Positions 36,752 through 49,813 of a DNA stretch of 64,000 nt are shown here, piece by piece. The translations under genes and the position numbers were made by a program. The DNA comes from Crotophaga sulcirostris (taxonomy: Eukaryota; Chordata; Aves; Cuculiformes; Crotophagidae). Position 1 is the first letter of the stretch. The number at the start of each line of letters is the position of its first letter. Below the pieces are notes generated by a model, which was not told the origin of the DNA, did not search any database, and saw nothing but the letters and a program-made list of their open reading frames with translations. The DNA lies in the NCBI GenBank assembly GCA_013397455.1, contig VYZB01000055.1, forward strand, positions 916,978 to 980,977, written 5' to 3'.

Positions 36752-37153
36752 AAGCTGGTGAAGGGTTTGGAGCTCAAGTGTTATTGAGGAGCAGCTGCAG
36801 GAACTGGGTTTGTCTAACCTGCAGAAGGGGAGGCAGAGGAGAGACCTTATTCTCTACAACTACCTGGTGCTGGCCTCTTCTCCCAAGAAACAAGTGATGA
36901 GAGGAAACTGCTACAAGTTGCACCAGGGGAGGTTTAGTTTGGATTGGATATTAGGAAAAACTTCTTTACTGAAAGAGGAGTCAAACATTGGACTATACTG
37001 CCCAGGGAAGTAGTGGAGTCACCATCCCTGGAGACCTTCAAACAACGTGTATAAATGGTACTCCAGGTCATGGTTTATTGGGCACAGTTGTGTCAGGCTG
37101 ACGGTTGAACTTGATGATGTTACAGGTCTTTTCCAACCTCAGTGATTCTATGA
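36752..37153 (+). mobile_element. CR1 LINE fragment with a decayed ORF2 tail (subfamily B)
   Basis: A sense copy that begins in the last part of ORF2 ('gctggtgaagggtttggagc', 'gaggcagaggagagacctta'). It runs through 'tgcaccaggggaggtttag' and 'ccatccctggagaccttcaa', and ends 'acctcagtgattctatgac'. It is colinear with the copy at 25011 but starts slightly further downstream. The coding remnant carries frame damage. Confidence 0.94.
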
Positions 37154-40100
37154 CTTCCCCTTGGTGGCTGCAATGATCCGTTGCACCAACTCATCGGCAC
37201 CTCATGGGTCCTCATCCCAGTAGCAAAGGGATTTCCCACTGCGAAGCTGTGCCCAGGGACACACTTGGAGTTGACGTGCTGGATCTACCCTGCCTCTGAA
37301 AGAGCACACAACCAACAAGACCGACAAGGGGCAGGGAGAGCCTGTCCCAGTGCCACACCTGCACTGGATGAACAACCCCATTTTCTCATTGGCTCAGTTG
37401 CCTTCCTCCCCTTCCCTTTCCTGCTAGCCCTAAGGCAGGAAAGTCAGTTCAGGATGTGCAGGTTTTACTGCACATTTCATTCCACAATTTCAGGAAATTC
37501 CTCAACAGTCCTCTCTGTTAACAGGCGTATTATTACCTGTCTTTTATTCCCATTGTGAAAATTAGTCATAATACACCATCTGTTTTCCCCCTTAGTCAGC
37601 AGCCAGCACATAGCTTTATGTGCAAGAGCATCACTGGATTCTTTTAGGATGCAGACACATTTTTAGTGATCACGTTGACTTTTTCATTTGTAGAATTCTC
37701 CCTTTTCAAGGATGATTGTTCTATTGTGCTTTTTCTGGGAAAGCGGAATTATTAACTTAACCCCTGCAGCAGTCTCGGTTACAAAATGCACATTGCATAT
37801 GATATTTAATGTGCACAGCTGGTGTGACCATTTTAAAAAAATCAAGGAGAAAATAGCTTCTTGGTTTTCAATTTCCTTCCCAAAAGGAAAAAAAAAAAAA
37901 AAAGGCACATTTTGTTCTGCTCTAATTAGTATGTGTGCCAGTGCATGACTTCCAAAGCAGGCAGATGCTTTGAATGAAGTGTAATGTAGATTTTCATTAA
38001 TCTTCTTTGGCACAAGACTTTTCTTCTGCTATGTGTATGCAAGAAGTAATGAGTAGAAAAGATGAGCAATCACAGGCAGTTCTAACCAACTTAAGCTGGC
38101 TTTTGTAAAGGGCAAGGCAGGGTCAAAAAAGAGTGTGCTTACCTTAGTGTCTGACATCTCTTGGTTTCTGCTTTTTCATTATAATATAAATATTTTTAGT
38201 ACAAAATATCAAAATCAGATATGGGAACTCAAATATCAAGGCAATGAAAAATGCATGCATCCAACCAGTTACGTGACTGATGTAAGAGAAAACCTTGCAG
38301 CAGGCAGAGAATTGAAAACTGTACTTCCTCAAACCACTTTCCTGTTTAAAAGGGAATAAGGAGAGTTTTCCCATCTCGTTGGAACTATCAAAGACAGCCT
38401 ATCCATGAATGGTTTCAGAGTGAAGCTGGAACTACTTCCATCTTTTCCCACCTCAATTTAGAGATATTTTAGCTTGCTCCAGCTATGGCTAAGGAAGAAA
38501 AAACCTTGTGGACAGACTCTGCATGTTTCCTCTTGTGAAACAGCCCAGTTGGGTTCTTCTACTAAAAAACCACATTGGATGTTTGGTGAAAGCCCCTGTG
38601 CCATGACAAGAACTGCAGGTGCTGCAGGCTCCTTTGCCAGTGCTCTCTCATCAGAAAAAGGCTGCCACAAAAGTGGAAGTCAAATATAAACCATCCTTCA
38701 GAGATACTCTCTTAATTCTGAGCACACAGTGAGGATGTGATTTTTTTTCAATGCTGTGGTCTTGCAATCAATGCAATTCAATTTTTTTTCAAATATCTGC
38801 TAGTTTTTGGGATCACTGCTACTATTACCTTCTGCATTCCTGTACTCTTTTCCACGTTTTTCCCTTTTCTGCCATGAAACAGTTGCCAATTCCCTCTGCA
38901 CGCCTTCACTTGTGAGCTTTGCATCTTACACTTTCCTGGGCTTGTAAGAAGAGTCAACAGATTGCTGCTCTGTACATTAGATTTGGAGATTAACTCCTAA
39001 ATAGGAGCAATGGGACTGGGAAGTTCATACTCCCGCAGAGACACTGGCTTGGGCAAACACAGTTGCTCAGCTGTTCGATTTCCACTTTCAGAAGGATCTT
39101 TCTCACAAGTACGAGCTCGAAAAAACAGCTTTTTACCTGAAAGCCTCAACTTTACCTTGAATAAGCAGCAGACCCCTAAAACACATTATGAGGGGTAGTT
39201 CAACTACAGATGACATCTATGCATCAGAGAAATTAAATTAAAGGAAAAAAAAAAGTTCCTGTAATAACAAAATCATTAATTACACAAATGGATTTCTATT
39301 TACAGTGCAAGTGAAATGATGACTTAAGAAGATTACAGAGCAACATGCAGTACAGAACATTGCTTTCAGGAAGAGCAAAAGCCAAAACCAGAATGAGAAA
39401 GTGTATGCCATCACTTGAGATCATACACAAGGGATATGAAAATAAGGTCTAAAAATTGAGCAGAAGGAAAGATATTTCTTTCTGATCTCTTCAGAAACAG
39501 GCAAAACCACTAAGCAATGGTACAGGAGCATTAATGTGCCCTGACCAAGCACTGAAATAAAAAGCAGGGAGGAAAAAGTGGGTTTAATCTACAGTGTTAA
39601 CTTTCCCAAAAGCCATGCAGAATGAAATACTTTTTGCTCCAAAAAACCGTGTATTTCAATGGTGAATATTTCCAGGAGAAAAAAAAAAAAGCTATTGCAT
39701 TTGAGAAATGCACCTGCTTCAGGATACAGGTGTGGTGATAGTGGGACCAGGCTAAACAGTAGGTTTCCTAGAAGGAGCAGAATTCAGGGATTTTATAACA
39801 TACCTTTCATTTTCACTTTGCAGAGGAGCATCACCACAGCTTTGTTTCCAGGTGTTAGTTAAGAAGTACAACTGTGACACCTTACTGAAGACACAGGGTC
39901 CCATTCTGCTCCCACGTTTCCAGCCTTCTGCATAGGAACAACCAACTTATGGCTGATAAAACTATCAGAGCTTCCTGTGAACAGTGTTCTCTGGATACAC
40001 ATTCCTTTAACCATAAACCCTAGCTGGGCTCTTCAGTCTTTGCTTTTTCTTCAAGATGAAATTTTGGAGACCAGGGAGGGGCGAGCTGATAAAGGGAAGG

Positions 40101-42640
40101 AAAGTGGGAAGCTGTCAAGCCTCACATCTCGCATCTACTGTTTCTGTATCCATTGGTCTAAAATCTTAAAAAGATTTTAGAGCTACCTCTCTCCACTTGC
40201 TTGCTTTTTGGGGGGTTTTTTAGTACTTTTATCTACCGCAGCAATGCTGCTACAGGAGCTGAAACATCACTTAATGCCCAGACTTCGTAAACACACTGGA
40301 ACCTGCCTTTTGGGTTAACTCCACTGTCTTGTCAAACATTTTCTCTAAAGCTTGCTGAAGTGGGCACCATGCCTGTGTGCTTTATCAAAGAAAGGATTTA
40401 AAATCAAAAAAAACAACAAACAAATGTATCTACAAGTTAAAACAAAATCCATTAAAACTAGCATCTCTCTTGCTCACTCAAAGATTACAAATGTTCTCAT
40501 TGCACCTCGTATTGATTTGCAGTGGTGCTGTCGTATCAGTTACTGTAAATCTGGCCTTGTTGGCAGAGCAGAAAACAATTTTGATCCCTGTCCCTAAATG
40601 TTTTGTTAAGTGGCTCCCAGAGTTTTCTTTATAATTTTGCAGTACGTATCATTATGTTAATCTATTGGTGGTACATTTTCATCTGTATCTATTCATTTAT
40701 GAGTATAAAGTAACGGCAATTTCATCAGTTCCATGGAGACAAAATTTACATTACATTTAGATACATAAAACAGCATAAACTCACCTGATTCTATCAAAAT
40801 AAATTGAATATTCAAGCTCAGGGAATGTATTTAATACTTTAAAGGAAAAAAAAACAAACCCAAAAGAATTCTCTATAGAAACAATTCACAACATTCCTGT
40901 AGGCACCTTCACCGAGATCAGTCGCCCTACTCAAAAAAAAAATCACAGTAAGTGACACCCTTCTCTTAGTTCAGGCATTGAACACCACTGGCTGATGACG
41001 ACACCACGAATGTGTACTTTAGCTTTAAAACTATTTATAGAAACTATTGATTCAGTAGGTTAGGCTGAAACAGAACACACCGAGACTGATTTCCTCTATA
41101 ATGCATCTTACCACACCGAAAATGATCTAACAAAGTAATCAACGCAACAACAACTGATTTGGTTTATTTAGAGGTTTGAGCCTCTAGAGCTGATATGTTT
41201 CACAAATAAATACAAAAGTGGATGGACAGATGCTATTGTATATCTGAGAGGATGCAGCTAGAAAGCAAAATCCTTGCTTTTAAGGCTAACACTGTAACAG
41301 TGGAGTGCTTCATTGGCTCAGATAAATATCAATTCTTTAGCTGCAGCAACAGAACACTCTACAAATAACCTTTGTTTCATTAAAATACATATATATAAAA
41401 AACCTTACAGGCAGGAGAGAGAATCACACGAGTTAAAAGCTTCAAGGCAGATAAATCAAGAAAGAAGCAGGGGGATGGGCAGCTGAAGGAGAAAGCAGTA
41501 CTGCAAAGCAGACCATCAGTCTGACAGCTTACCTCTTGCAGGAATATTTTGAATGATTTCAGTTGTCACTACCTTAAGGAAGTTTTCACTATGTTAGCAT
41601 AAATATTAAATATTTTTAAAGATGAAAGTGCCAAAGAACTTGCCTTGAATTTTGTTTTGTCTTCCGTACAAAAACAGGAGTCGTTAAATAGATTGCTCAT
41701 GGACTACACAGAGACAACTAAACCTGCCCCGGTGTGACCTTAGGAGCAACTGACTATGGATGTCATTAATGTAACTCTAAACCAAGGTTTTAGAATGGCA
41801 GCTTTGACCCTTTGTGACTTCAAATATTTTGGCTACGAAGCCTCCTTAGGGTGCTCCGTATATAAACATTGTTAATGTGCCAAGAAAAAAGCAGTCATGA
41901 CTATGCAAACAATTAAGATCAACCAAACCTCACCAAAAAAAAAAAAAAAAGAAAACTTAGCGTGTGCTATGTTCATTTATCTATTTTTAAAATTCCATTG
42001 GGGTAAATTCTTTTAAAGACTCAACACCAGCTTCATGTTAAAGTGGTATTCAGGCGATGCAATAAGATTCTGAGAAGCAAATGGTGCACACTTAAGGGTG
42101 ACGTTATAAGAATAATGTCCAGTAATAATAAATATTCTTCTCTGAAGAGTTCCATATTTCAGCATTTCAGGGCTTTTTGCAAACAAGTGGGACATTTAGC
42201 ACCTGTATTCTGTCTGAAGATGATTTTCCATCTGGAAGGTGAAGAAAGGAAAGAGATATTACTGTTTCTGAGGCTCCTAAAGTGAAGCTGGGGCAGAACT
42301 TAAACAGTAGATAAACCAGCTCTCCTGAGAAGGAGAAATGTGGGATTCCTTGGCTGAGTTCAGACCGTTCTGGACAGGAGGATTCTTCTCTGCACACCTT
42401 GTGCAAGCTCAGCTCCTTTTTGCTGGGCTAAGCTGAGGTTATAGCTCTGCTCTGACAAAGAAGGGGGCTCCTGAGGAGGGTTTTCCCCATGAAAAATAGA
42501 GAGTGTGGAAAGCAAAGGACAGCAAAGCAAAGCTGCCAGCATCCCAGCTCGGCGTAGGGCAGGTGTAAGGAAGTAGCTTGGAAGGAAATCCTTGTCCTGT
42601 GGGGGTAAAAACAGCCCAGACATAGGATGACCTTCAATAC
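37154..42640. other. Long stretch without recognisable genes or repeats (5.5 kb)
   Basis: No CR1, SINE or gene identified on either strand. Short homopolymers occur (A18 near 37889, A14 near 41937). Openings of up to 125 codons (37181-37558, plus strand) show no domain, repeat relation or exon structure. It is one of the two largest repeat-free blocks in the window. Confidence 0.5.
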
Positions 42641-42987
42641 AGAATTAGAATAATAGAATTATTTGAGTTGGAAAGGACCCAAAAGGATCATCAAACCCAA
42701 CTCCTCTCCTTACATAGGGCACTCCCAACATTCACACCCTGTGACTGAGGGCATTGTCCAAATGCTTCTGGAATTCTGGCAGATTGGGTGCCAGGACTGC
42801 TTCCCTGGGGAGCTGTCCCAGTGCTCCACCACCCGCTGGGTGAAGAACCTCTCCCTAATGTCCCAACTCAGCTCCTGCCATTCCCTCTAGTCCTGTCATT
42901 GGTCACCAGAGAGAAGAGCTCAGCACCTGTTTCTCCTCCTTCTCCTATAAGAAGGCAGCAAACAGCTGTGAGACCCCCTCTCAATCT
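42641..42987 (-). mobile_element. CR1 LINE fragment (subfamily E)
   Basis: It begins with a TAGAATAATAGAATTATTTG terminus followed by 'gttggaaaggacccaaaagg', then 'cattcacaccctgtgactg' and 'ggtgaagaacctctcccta'. It ends at 'gtgagaccccctctcaat'. This is a different CR1 3' UTR type from the other copies, in minus orientation, about 345 bp. Confidence 0.9.
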
Positions 42988-45900
42988 GCGAAAACGCCCC
43001 CACCAGAAACTGAGCATAGGAATGAAAGAAATAGAGGAGCAGTAAGAAATCACACGCATTCCACTGATTTATAGTCTTGATTCTGCAGCCACATTAACTT
43101 GCAGAAACCCACTGATTTCAACAAAATCTTGATTTTGCAGACACTGAAAATGAACAGAAATTTCTGCTGCAAAGGTGTACCCCAAAAAAAAAAAAAGGCA
43201 AACTGACAAGTTTTTATTACTCAGAGGTAATAAGGTTACGTTTCAAGCATACAAAATGACAATTTATCAAAGCTTCAGCCCCAGCTGGAGAATTCATGAC
43301 TTCTGGAATACAAACAGTAAAATCCTTAATGAGACAAGCACCACAGATAAAACTGCTGCTCAGAAATACCCCAAGCAGCCGCAGTTACCCAATTAGTGAT
43401 CTGGCAGGAATGTGAGCACATTTCCCTACTCAGCTCTACAGAAGAAAAATAAATATTTAATGTATGTAAACTCAGTCACTGACTGATCATTAAACATTAC
43501 CCTAAAGAAACAGGAATGTCTTATAATATACTTACCCTCATTTTCTCAGTCTTTCTCCACATCTTTGTGAAGATTAAGGAACAAAAGTAGGATTTAAATT
43601 AAGAGCTCCAATTTTTCATAAAATAGCTTTGTGTGTTTATTGTCTGCACCAGAGCACTGCAAATAACTGTGCCTAAAATATAGTTTATGACTGAGGGAAA
43701 AAATGCACGTGATGCTCAACACCCCTACATCTCCTGTAGGGTTTTCAGGGGAGCCAGGGAAAAATATTCTTCACTTGCTTCTCTGAAATGCGATCAGAGG
43801 AAAAGGACCATTTCACTCGTGTTGTCTTTGTTCCACAAGCCAGATGACACCATGAACCATAGTGGGTCAAGAAAGTGTGGAGTCAGGTCAAGCACTGCTG
43901 GGCAGCTCTGCCTGCTCCCCACTCAGCAAACCACTGCAAGGACATGGGGAGCCCAAAGGGGTTGGTTGACCTGCCCCTTCCCCACGAGCTGTCAGCGCGG
44001 CGCGCTGTGCTGGGTTCAACCGAAGGACTCGCTGCTCTACATCTCATTAAATGTTCCCACAGCTCCTTGGAATTGCTGATCTGTGTGTCAGCTCTGCTCC
44101 TTAGGCAGGGAGCTGCTGTATCATTAGTAGCTTTCCGCTACAGAAAAAATAAAAAAAGATGGTAACACCTCTCCAGCATGTACGTGACTCAAAATGCTGA
44201 AGTTTTCAGGATGCTGGCTTCTTGCATCAAGAATAAAACAATTATTCCTGGTGAAACAATAGGAAGCACAAGGAAATGGTATCAGGAGGTCACCACATAC
44301 TTCTGAAGATGCCTCTATAAACACAAGGTACTTTCCCCATACCTCACCACTCAGCCTCAGAGCCTTCCTCCACAGGACTGGACTTGCATGAACACCCTCT
44401 GCCAGCAGATCCTGTCATACTGAAACCTAAAGAAACAAAATTTTGTGCAGGTGAAATTAAAACAGAGCTTGATCTTTTATTGATAATTTTGAATGGATAT
44501 TCTCTTTGAAGATCACTAAATCTTGAAAGGAAAATCACTCTCCTGTATGAGGGCATCCACATTTAGCAAAACACCATCTACTCCTACAGCTTTGTGAGCC
44601 AGAACAGTTGCCCTCTTCTGCTCAATAGCAGCATCACTGTTCTTCATGTCACAGCAACCAGAAAAACTTCCTTACAATCCCAAAGGAATTTGCTACTTAA
44701 GGCACTTTTGTGTTTCATGCACAACACCCAGAGCACGATGAGCTTTTGATTAATCATACAGTGATTAATTACTTGCACTCGTTCTGATCTGAGTTCAGCA
44801 TAGCAATCAGCTTCTCCTGGCAGCCAAGTTCTGAAGTTGGCCAATATCTGTCACCCAACGTGTACATAGCACATTCCTGTGTACGTTGTTCTTATGTTTA
44901 TATTATGTTCTTAGAGCATTTGTCTGGAAGGGGCAGAAGTTAGCCTGTTATTACACCAATACACTGCAGTGAGCACCATGCAAGAGATATTTTTAACGTG
45001 TATTAAAACCTAACTGTACTGGCCACAAATGTTATTGAAGAGGTTGATCCCACAAGATTTGCTATCAGAAAATAAATCTATGTGGCTTACATGGCCAGAC
45101 AATATATTCCAAAAGCAAAATTGCCTTATGTACACAAACATCTGTTTTAGTTAGTAGTGTGAAATACACACCTTTCCTCTTCTTAGTACAGCTCACATTT
45201 TAAAGCAGAGACTTGCATACGTGAAGACAATAATAAAATACGCGCAATTTAGACATGAAATACGTGGGAAATACTATTTGTACCTCAAGTCCAGCCACGG
45301 AGAAATTCCCCCTAGGTTGGTAGCTATACAAGCACTGGATAACAGCCCAGTCCTTCCAAGGAACAGCAGACTGACAGCTCCAGGAAGGACAAGCGTTAGT
45401 CCCTATATAAGCCCGGCTGTGTCAGGTCAGACCCAAGACCATCAAGCCTCATAAATGACTTTTGACCACCCTATGACAACAATGAAGAGCCAAAAGAGAG
45501 CGCCAGACTAGGGAGGATACTTAGTGATTAAAATTTTCCTGCAGTCTGCTGTAGCTTGTGGCTCAGAGCTACTCAGCCAGAGACAGTACTGCAGAATTTG
45601 GGTAAAGAGCCTGTTCAAGTGCATTGCAACTCTCCCTTTTACAGGTCTCTGACATTTGCTTTAATCCCAAATGTTCTTTCTGATTAGCATGCATTTAAAT
45701 ATGCATGAATACACGTCTATGCTCTTACCTTTTGGGGGGCTCAGGGGTGGTACAGTGCAGAGTCTCTTCTCCCATTAGTTTCTAGTGACAAATTACAATT
45801 GCTGTAAATTACCTGTTAGAAGCAACTCTTCTTTTCTTAGCATTGGAAAACAAAGCCTAAATCCTGTTAAAGCTGTGGTCTGTATGAAATTTTAACAGAA

Positions 45901-48900
45901 CCACTGCTTTTTACTTAATTCATCCTATTTTCCTGGTGGAGGACTGCAGAGCTAAGGACACTGTGTCATCCTGAAGCTTTAAGTATTTTTATTTTACTTG
46001 CATGTAAAGCATCCCCGAGCCTTACACGGTGCCACCTTCCCAATCTCTGCCTGTTCACTTGGTGCCATTTCCCAAAGATTTGATACGGTATTTGAGTGGA
46101 GACAGTGCAAGTGTAATTTTAGAAGTTTCCCTGGTAACCGTTGCTGACATCTCTAACTCAAAACCTAAGACTACAGCTCTCTGGAACAGCCTTACATGGC
46201 AAACGGCCTTGCATCGGTTGAGCTAAGGAACGTCACAAATGATAACTCAACTTTTGCTTTCAGAGAGTTAAGGTACACGCTCACAGACGTTTCTTCTACT
46301 TAAAGCTGCCCCCACCTTCTCCAGTCTGCAGGTAGGGAAAAGGCACAGATAAAAACTCTTGGAAAATGATTCAAAGGAGGAAAAGTGAGACTGGAAGGAG
46401 GTAGATGCTGGAGAGAGAGCAGGTAAAACACACAAGGAAAGGGAAGAGATAGAAGTGAAAGCATTTAGAAGGCAACAGGAACCCCTGGAAGAAGTAATCA
46501 GTTAGCAAAGAAGAATTAAAAAAAATTTCATTTAAAGCAATGAAGAAAACAATGAGAAAGGGGAAAATATTATTTCTTTAATAATTAATTGCTCTTTCGG
46601 TACATGTTTTGAAGGATGCTCATCTCCTTCTCCAGGTCTAGAAGCGAGGTAAGGTGACAGGAAGGTCACTGTGAGATGCATTGTTGGTCCCCTCAGTGCT
46701 TTACCTCTGGGTAATCTTCTGTCTGCAAAACCCACAAATTCCTAAGCTGTTGCTGTTGATGACTCAGATCTAAACCAGAGAAGCAAATCTATCTCCCTTA
46801 CTGAAGCAAAGTCACAGCCCAACAGTGCATCACAGACACCTAGCGAGCCCTTCTCACTAAAACAGAGCTCAGCATTTCCCACTCACAGCCCACAAGGAAG
46901 CAACAACAATGACAAAAAACCCCGACAGAGGTAACAGAGGGCGCCAAGCAAAGGCAGGAAAAGAAGAAAAAGATTGTGTATAGTAACAGTATAAAGCAGA
47001 GTAAAGGAGAGAACCAGCAAGCTATAAACCCTCATAAGCAGAAAGTGCTTTGAGGAGCAAGTGCTGAGGTAGGGGAATAACTGCCACAGCAGAGGTCGCA
47101 AAGAAATGTGCTCTGGGAGAAACCCCTGGTGCAGAATTCACCCTGGAAAGGTTAAAAAATAGTTACTGCCGAAACACGTGAGCTGAAATTAGTGCGTGGG
47201 ACCAATTAGTGAAAGGATTGTGATGGTTGATGCTTGGGGTTTTCAGTATTCAGAAATCTTTTTCTTCTCGACCACTTGAAGCCCTTCATTGTCTTTGCAC
47301 CCCAGGTTTTGGAGGATTTCAGCTGTATTTTTGCGTACAGAGGGAGCACAGAACTGATGATGCTTCGCTGCTGCAGCTGAGCTCACACCACCTCTTCTGC
47401 CTGAGGAGCAGGCAACGTCTGCACGGACCAATATTCCTCCTCTCAAATTTCTGAGCTGTGCACTCCAGCAGCAAGCTTTCAGCACTCTTTCAAAAATCTT
47501 TTAACACATTTTTTCTTAAGGGGAAAATGTGCTTTCCACTATTATTATTACATTGCTCTGCCTTTCTTCCATCCGCTTCTTCATTTTCTAACCGCTTTAA
47601 CGTGTTTGAGAACAAGCAGTGCATAAGAGTGCAACTCACACTTTAACAGACATTCATAAATTTAGATTCGAATTTCACTGCTGGTTCATGCTGTGCAGCT
47701 GCTGGGAGGAAACTAGGCCAGTATAGAGCAGTTAGTGACAGAAAACAAGAGATTTTTCCTGTAACAGTACTGTCAGGTTCAGTTGACAGATCAGCATCTC
47801 CGCTTTCTGAGCATCTGTAAGGAAACACAAACCCCCTCAGCGTAGCTGCATCCCAATATTGTATATAATGAAACCCAAACAGTTTCTCTCTTCCAGAAAA
47901 TGTAGTCTCATCATCTGATCTTTATGTCATAGAACTCGCATGGCTGCAAAGTCAGAATCACACTCATGAGCACATGAAAAACCCAAGTTTGGCGTTTTGT
48001 GATTCTTACACGATTGGGCTTCCCTCTCTTTCCTCCTGCACTGGCACAAAACCAAGTGTAACCCTGCAACAGCCTCCAGCCCCAGGCACCCAACAGCAGG
48101 CTAAGGGAGCTGCAGGTCAGGACCTGAACTAGAAGAGATCCAAGCTAGACAAACCTTTGAACTCTGCAGATCTCATCTGTAGAGTCTAAATTTAGTCTTC
48201 CTAACACAAGACACAAACCTGCAACCTGGCAGGGAATCTGGGAGGAACTCTGGCTCTCCCCCCAGGATAACACATAAACCTATCACAGACCTTAAATCTC
48301 TGTCTATGGTTGGGACAAGGCAGGAGAAGGTCCCCAGGGCATCCAGGTCAGACTCCATCAAAAACTATCCAGAAGGACATTAAGAACCAAAGCACAAGTT
48401 TCCAACCATGAAGTTTCTGCTCCATATTCTGCTGGGTGAAAGCTGTAGCTGCTGATGGAACAGCTCTGAAGTTTATCCTTCATCACCTGTGCGTTTCCAA
48501 AGTTCTTCAGCCTTTCCTTGCTGAGTCTCATGCTCCAGAGCATCACATCTCCTATGGGCTGTGTATCTTCTTCCACAGTTTGTGCAATGCAGTTGACCAT
48601 AGAGACAGTCTGATAGGACAGCACAGGCTGCACAAGCTGGGCCATAGAGCTCTTCTCTGTTTCCTCTTCACAGCTGGGAACTGCTCAGCTTCTTCCCGTG
48701 CTAGGAGCCTGACACCCAGGAACATGCAGCTTTGAGTTTCTCCTGTCTTTGGCCTCTGCCAAGGTAGCCCACGCTGCAGTGGTGTCACTGCAGAGCTGCT
48801 ATGGGTAGGAACAAGAAACCTTTGCTTTTAGTAACAGGTCCCTCTTATTCTTCCTCACTGCTCAGCAAAATTCAGTGCCTACTAATCACAAGCTGATTAC

Positions 48901-49078
48901 AAGCTTTGCCTTAGACTACTGATAAAGGGAGCAGTGTAAATGGGCCATTTCTCAGTGCTTATTAGGCGTGCTAACAACTGAGCACCAGCCAGAAGAAAAC
49001 CAGAGTCAGTACTGCAGGCGTGGAGTTTGCAGCCACCTGAAGACTATTCCCCTGGTCCTGCAGCTGCAGAGTTCAGAG
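42988..49078. other. Long stretch without recognisable genes or repeats (6.1 kb)
   Basis: No confident element. A possible remnant of the ancient palindromic type lies near 43068-43150 ('cccactgatttcaac' at 43108). The segment 48170-48790 is somewhat GC-richer and open in several frames on both strands, without any domain that I recognise. A 130-codon plus-strand opening at 43687-44079 is also unassigned. Confidence 0.45.
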
Positions 49079-49258
49079 AACCATAGAATGGGTTGGGTTG
49101 GAAGGGAACTTAAAACCCATCCAGTTTCAAGCCCCTGCCATGGGCAGGGACACCTCCCACTGGATCAGGGGGCTCAAAGCCCCATCCAACCTGGCCTTGA
49201 ACACCTCCAGGGATGGGGCAGCCACAGCTTCTCTGGGCAACCTGGGCCAGTGTCTCAC
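49079..49258 (-). mobile_element. CR1 LINE fragment (subfamily A)
   Basis: It starts AACCATAGAATGGGTTGGG and contains 'ggatcagggggctcaaag' and 'ggatggggcagccacagct'. It breaks off at 'gtgtctcacccc'. Minus orientation, about 180 bp. Confidence 0.94.
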
Positions 49259-49736
49259 CCCAGCTGCTCACAGCAGCAGGCACGGGATGTAAAGGTGGCA
49301 CTCTGCTCACCTGCAGAGAAGTTGGCTGTGCAGGCACCTAAGAGCTGAGCATGGCAAACCTCACCACTGCAGAGAGGGCGCTCAGGCACGGCACCATCAC
49401 GCCCTGCGGTCTGGCCTGCCTTCCAGTTTGCACAGGGAACATGGCACAAAGCTCAGCCTCAGCACTGCTGGCCCACGAGCTGCTGCTCCTCATAGATCCA
49501 CCAGGAGCTACACCATGGCAAACCCACAAGGAAAACCCCATTTATGTTATGGTGCACCTAAAACCCAAAATGAAACAGGGGATTTATCGTCTGCATTGGG
49601 AAGCTGGCTTTGCCATAAATCTCTTCAGACTAAAGAGGCAAAGGGAGGGCAAAGACCCAGAGGGTGAGGTTAAACAGGTCAGTGAGGCAGCACCCAGCCT
49701 CATCACCGGGACCTCACACTGCTCATCTGCTGGCCA
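49259..49736. other. Spacer with the longest gap-free open frame of the window
   Basis: A plus-strand frame of 179 codons (49351-49890) starts here, but its last third runs into the antisense CR1 at 49737. No known domain, signal peptide or flanking splice structure is visible, so it is left unannotated as a gene. Confidence 0.5.
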
Positions 49737-49813
49737 GAGAACCACAGAAATGTTAAGGTTGGAAAAGACCTCTAAGATCATCAAGCCCAACCATCAACAC
49801 AACACCAGCATGC
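49737..49813 (-). mobile_element. CR1 LINE 3'-end stub
   Basis: Only about 77 bp. 'accacagaaatgttaagg' is followed by 'ttggaaaagacctctaagat' and 'caagcccaaccatcaacac'. It is a severely 5'-truncated insertion in minus orientation. Confidence 0.85.

Noticed and set aside
37181..37558. 125-codon plus-strand frame right after a CR1
   Set aside because: No recognisable domain, signal peptide or homologue. Start and stop are not in an exon-like context.
43687..44079. 130-codon plus-strand frame
   Set aside because: Composition and lack of any motif suggest chance opening in a slightly GC-richer patch.
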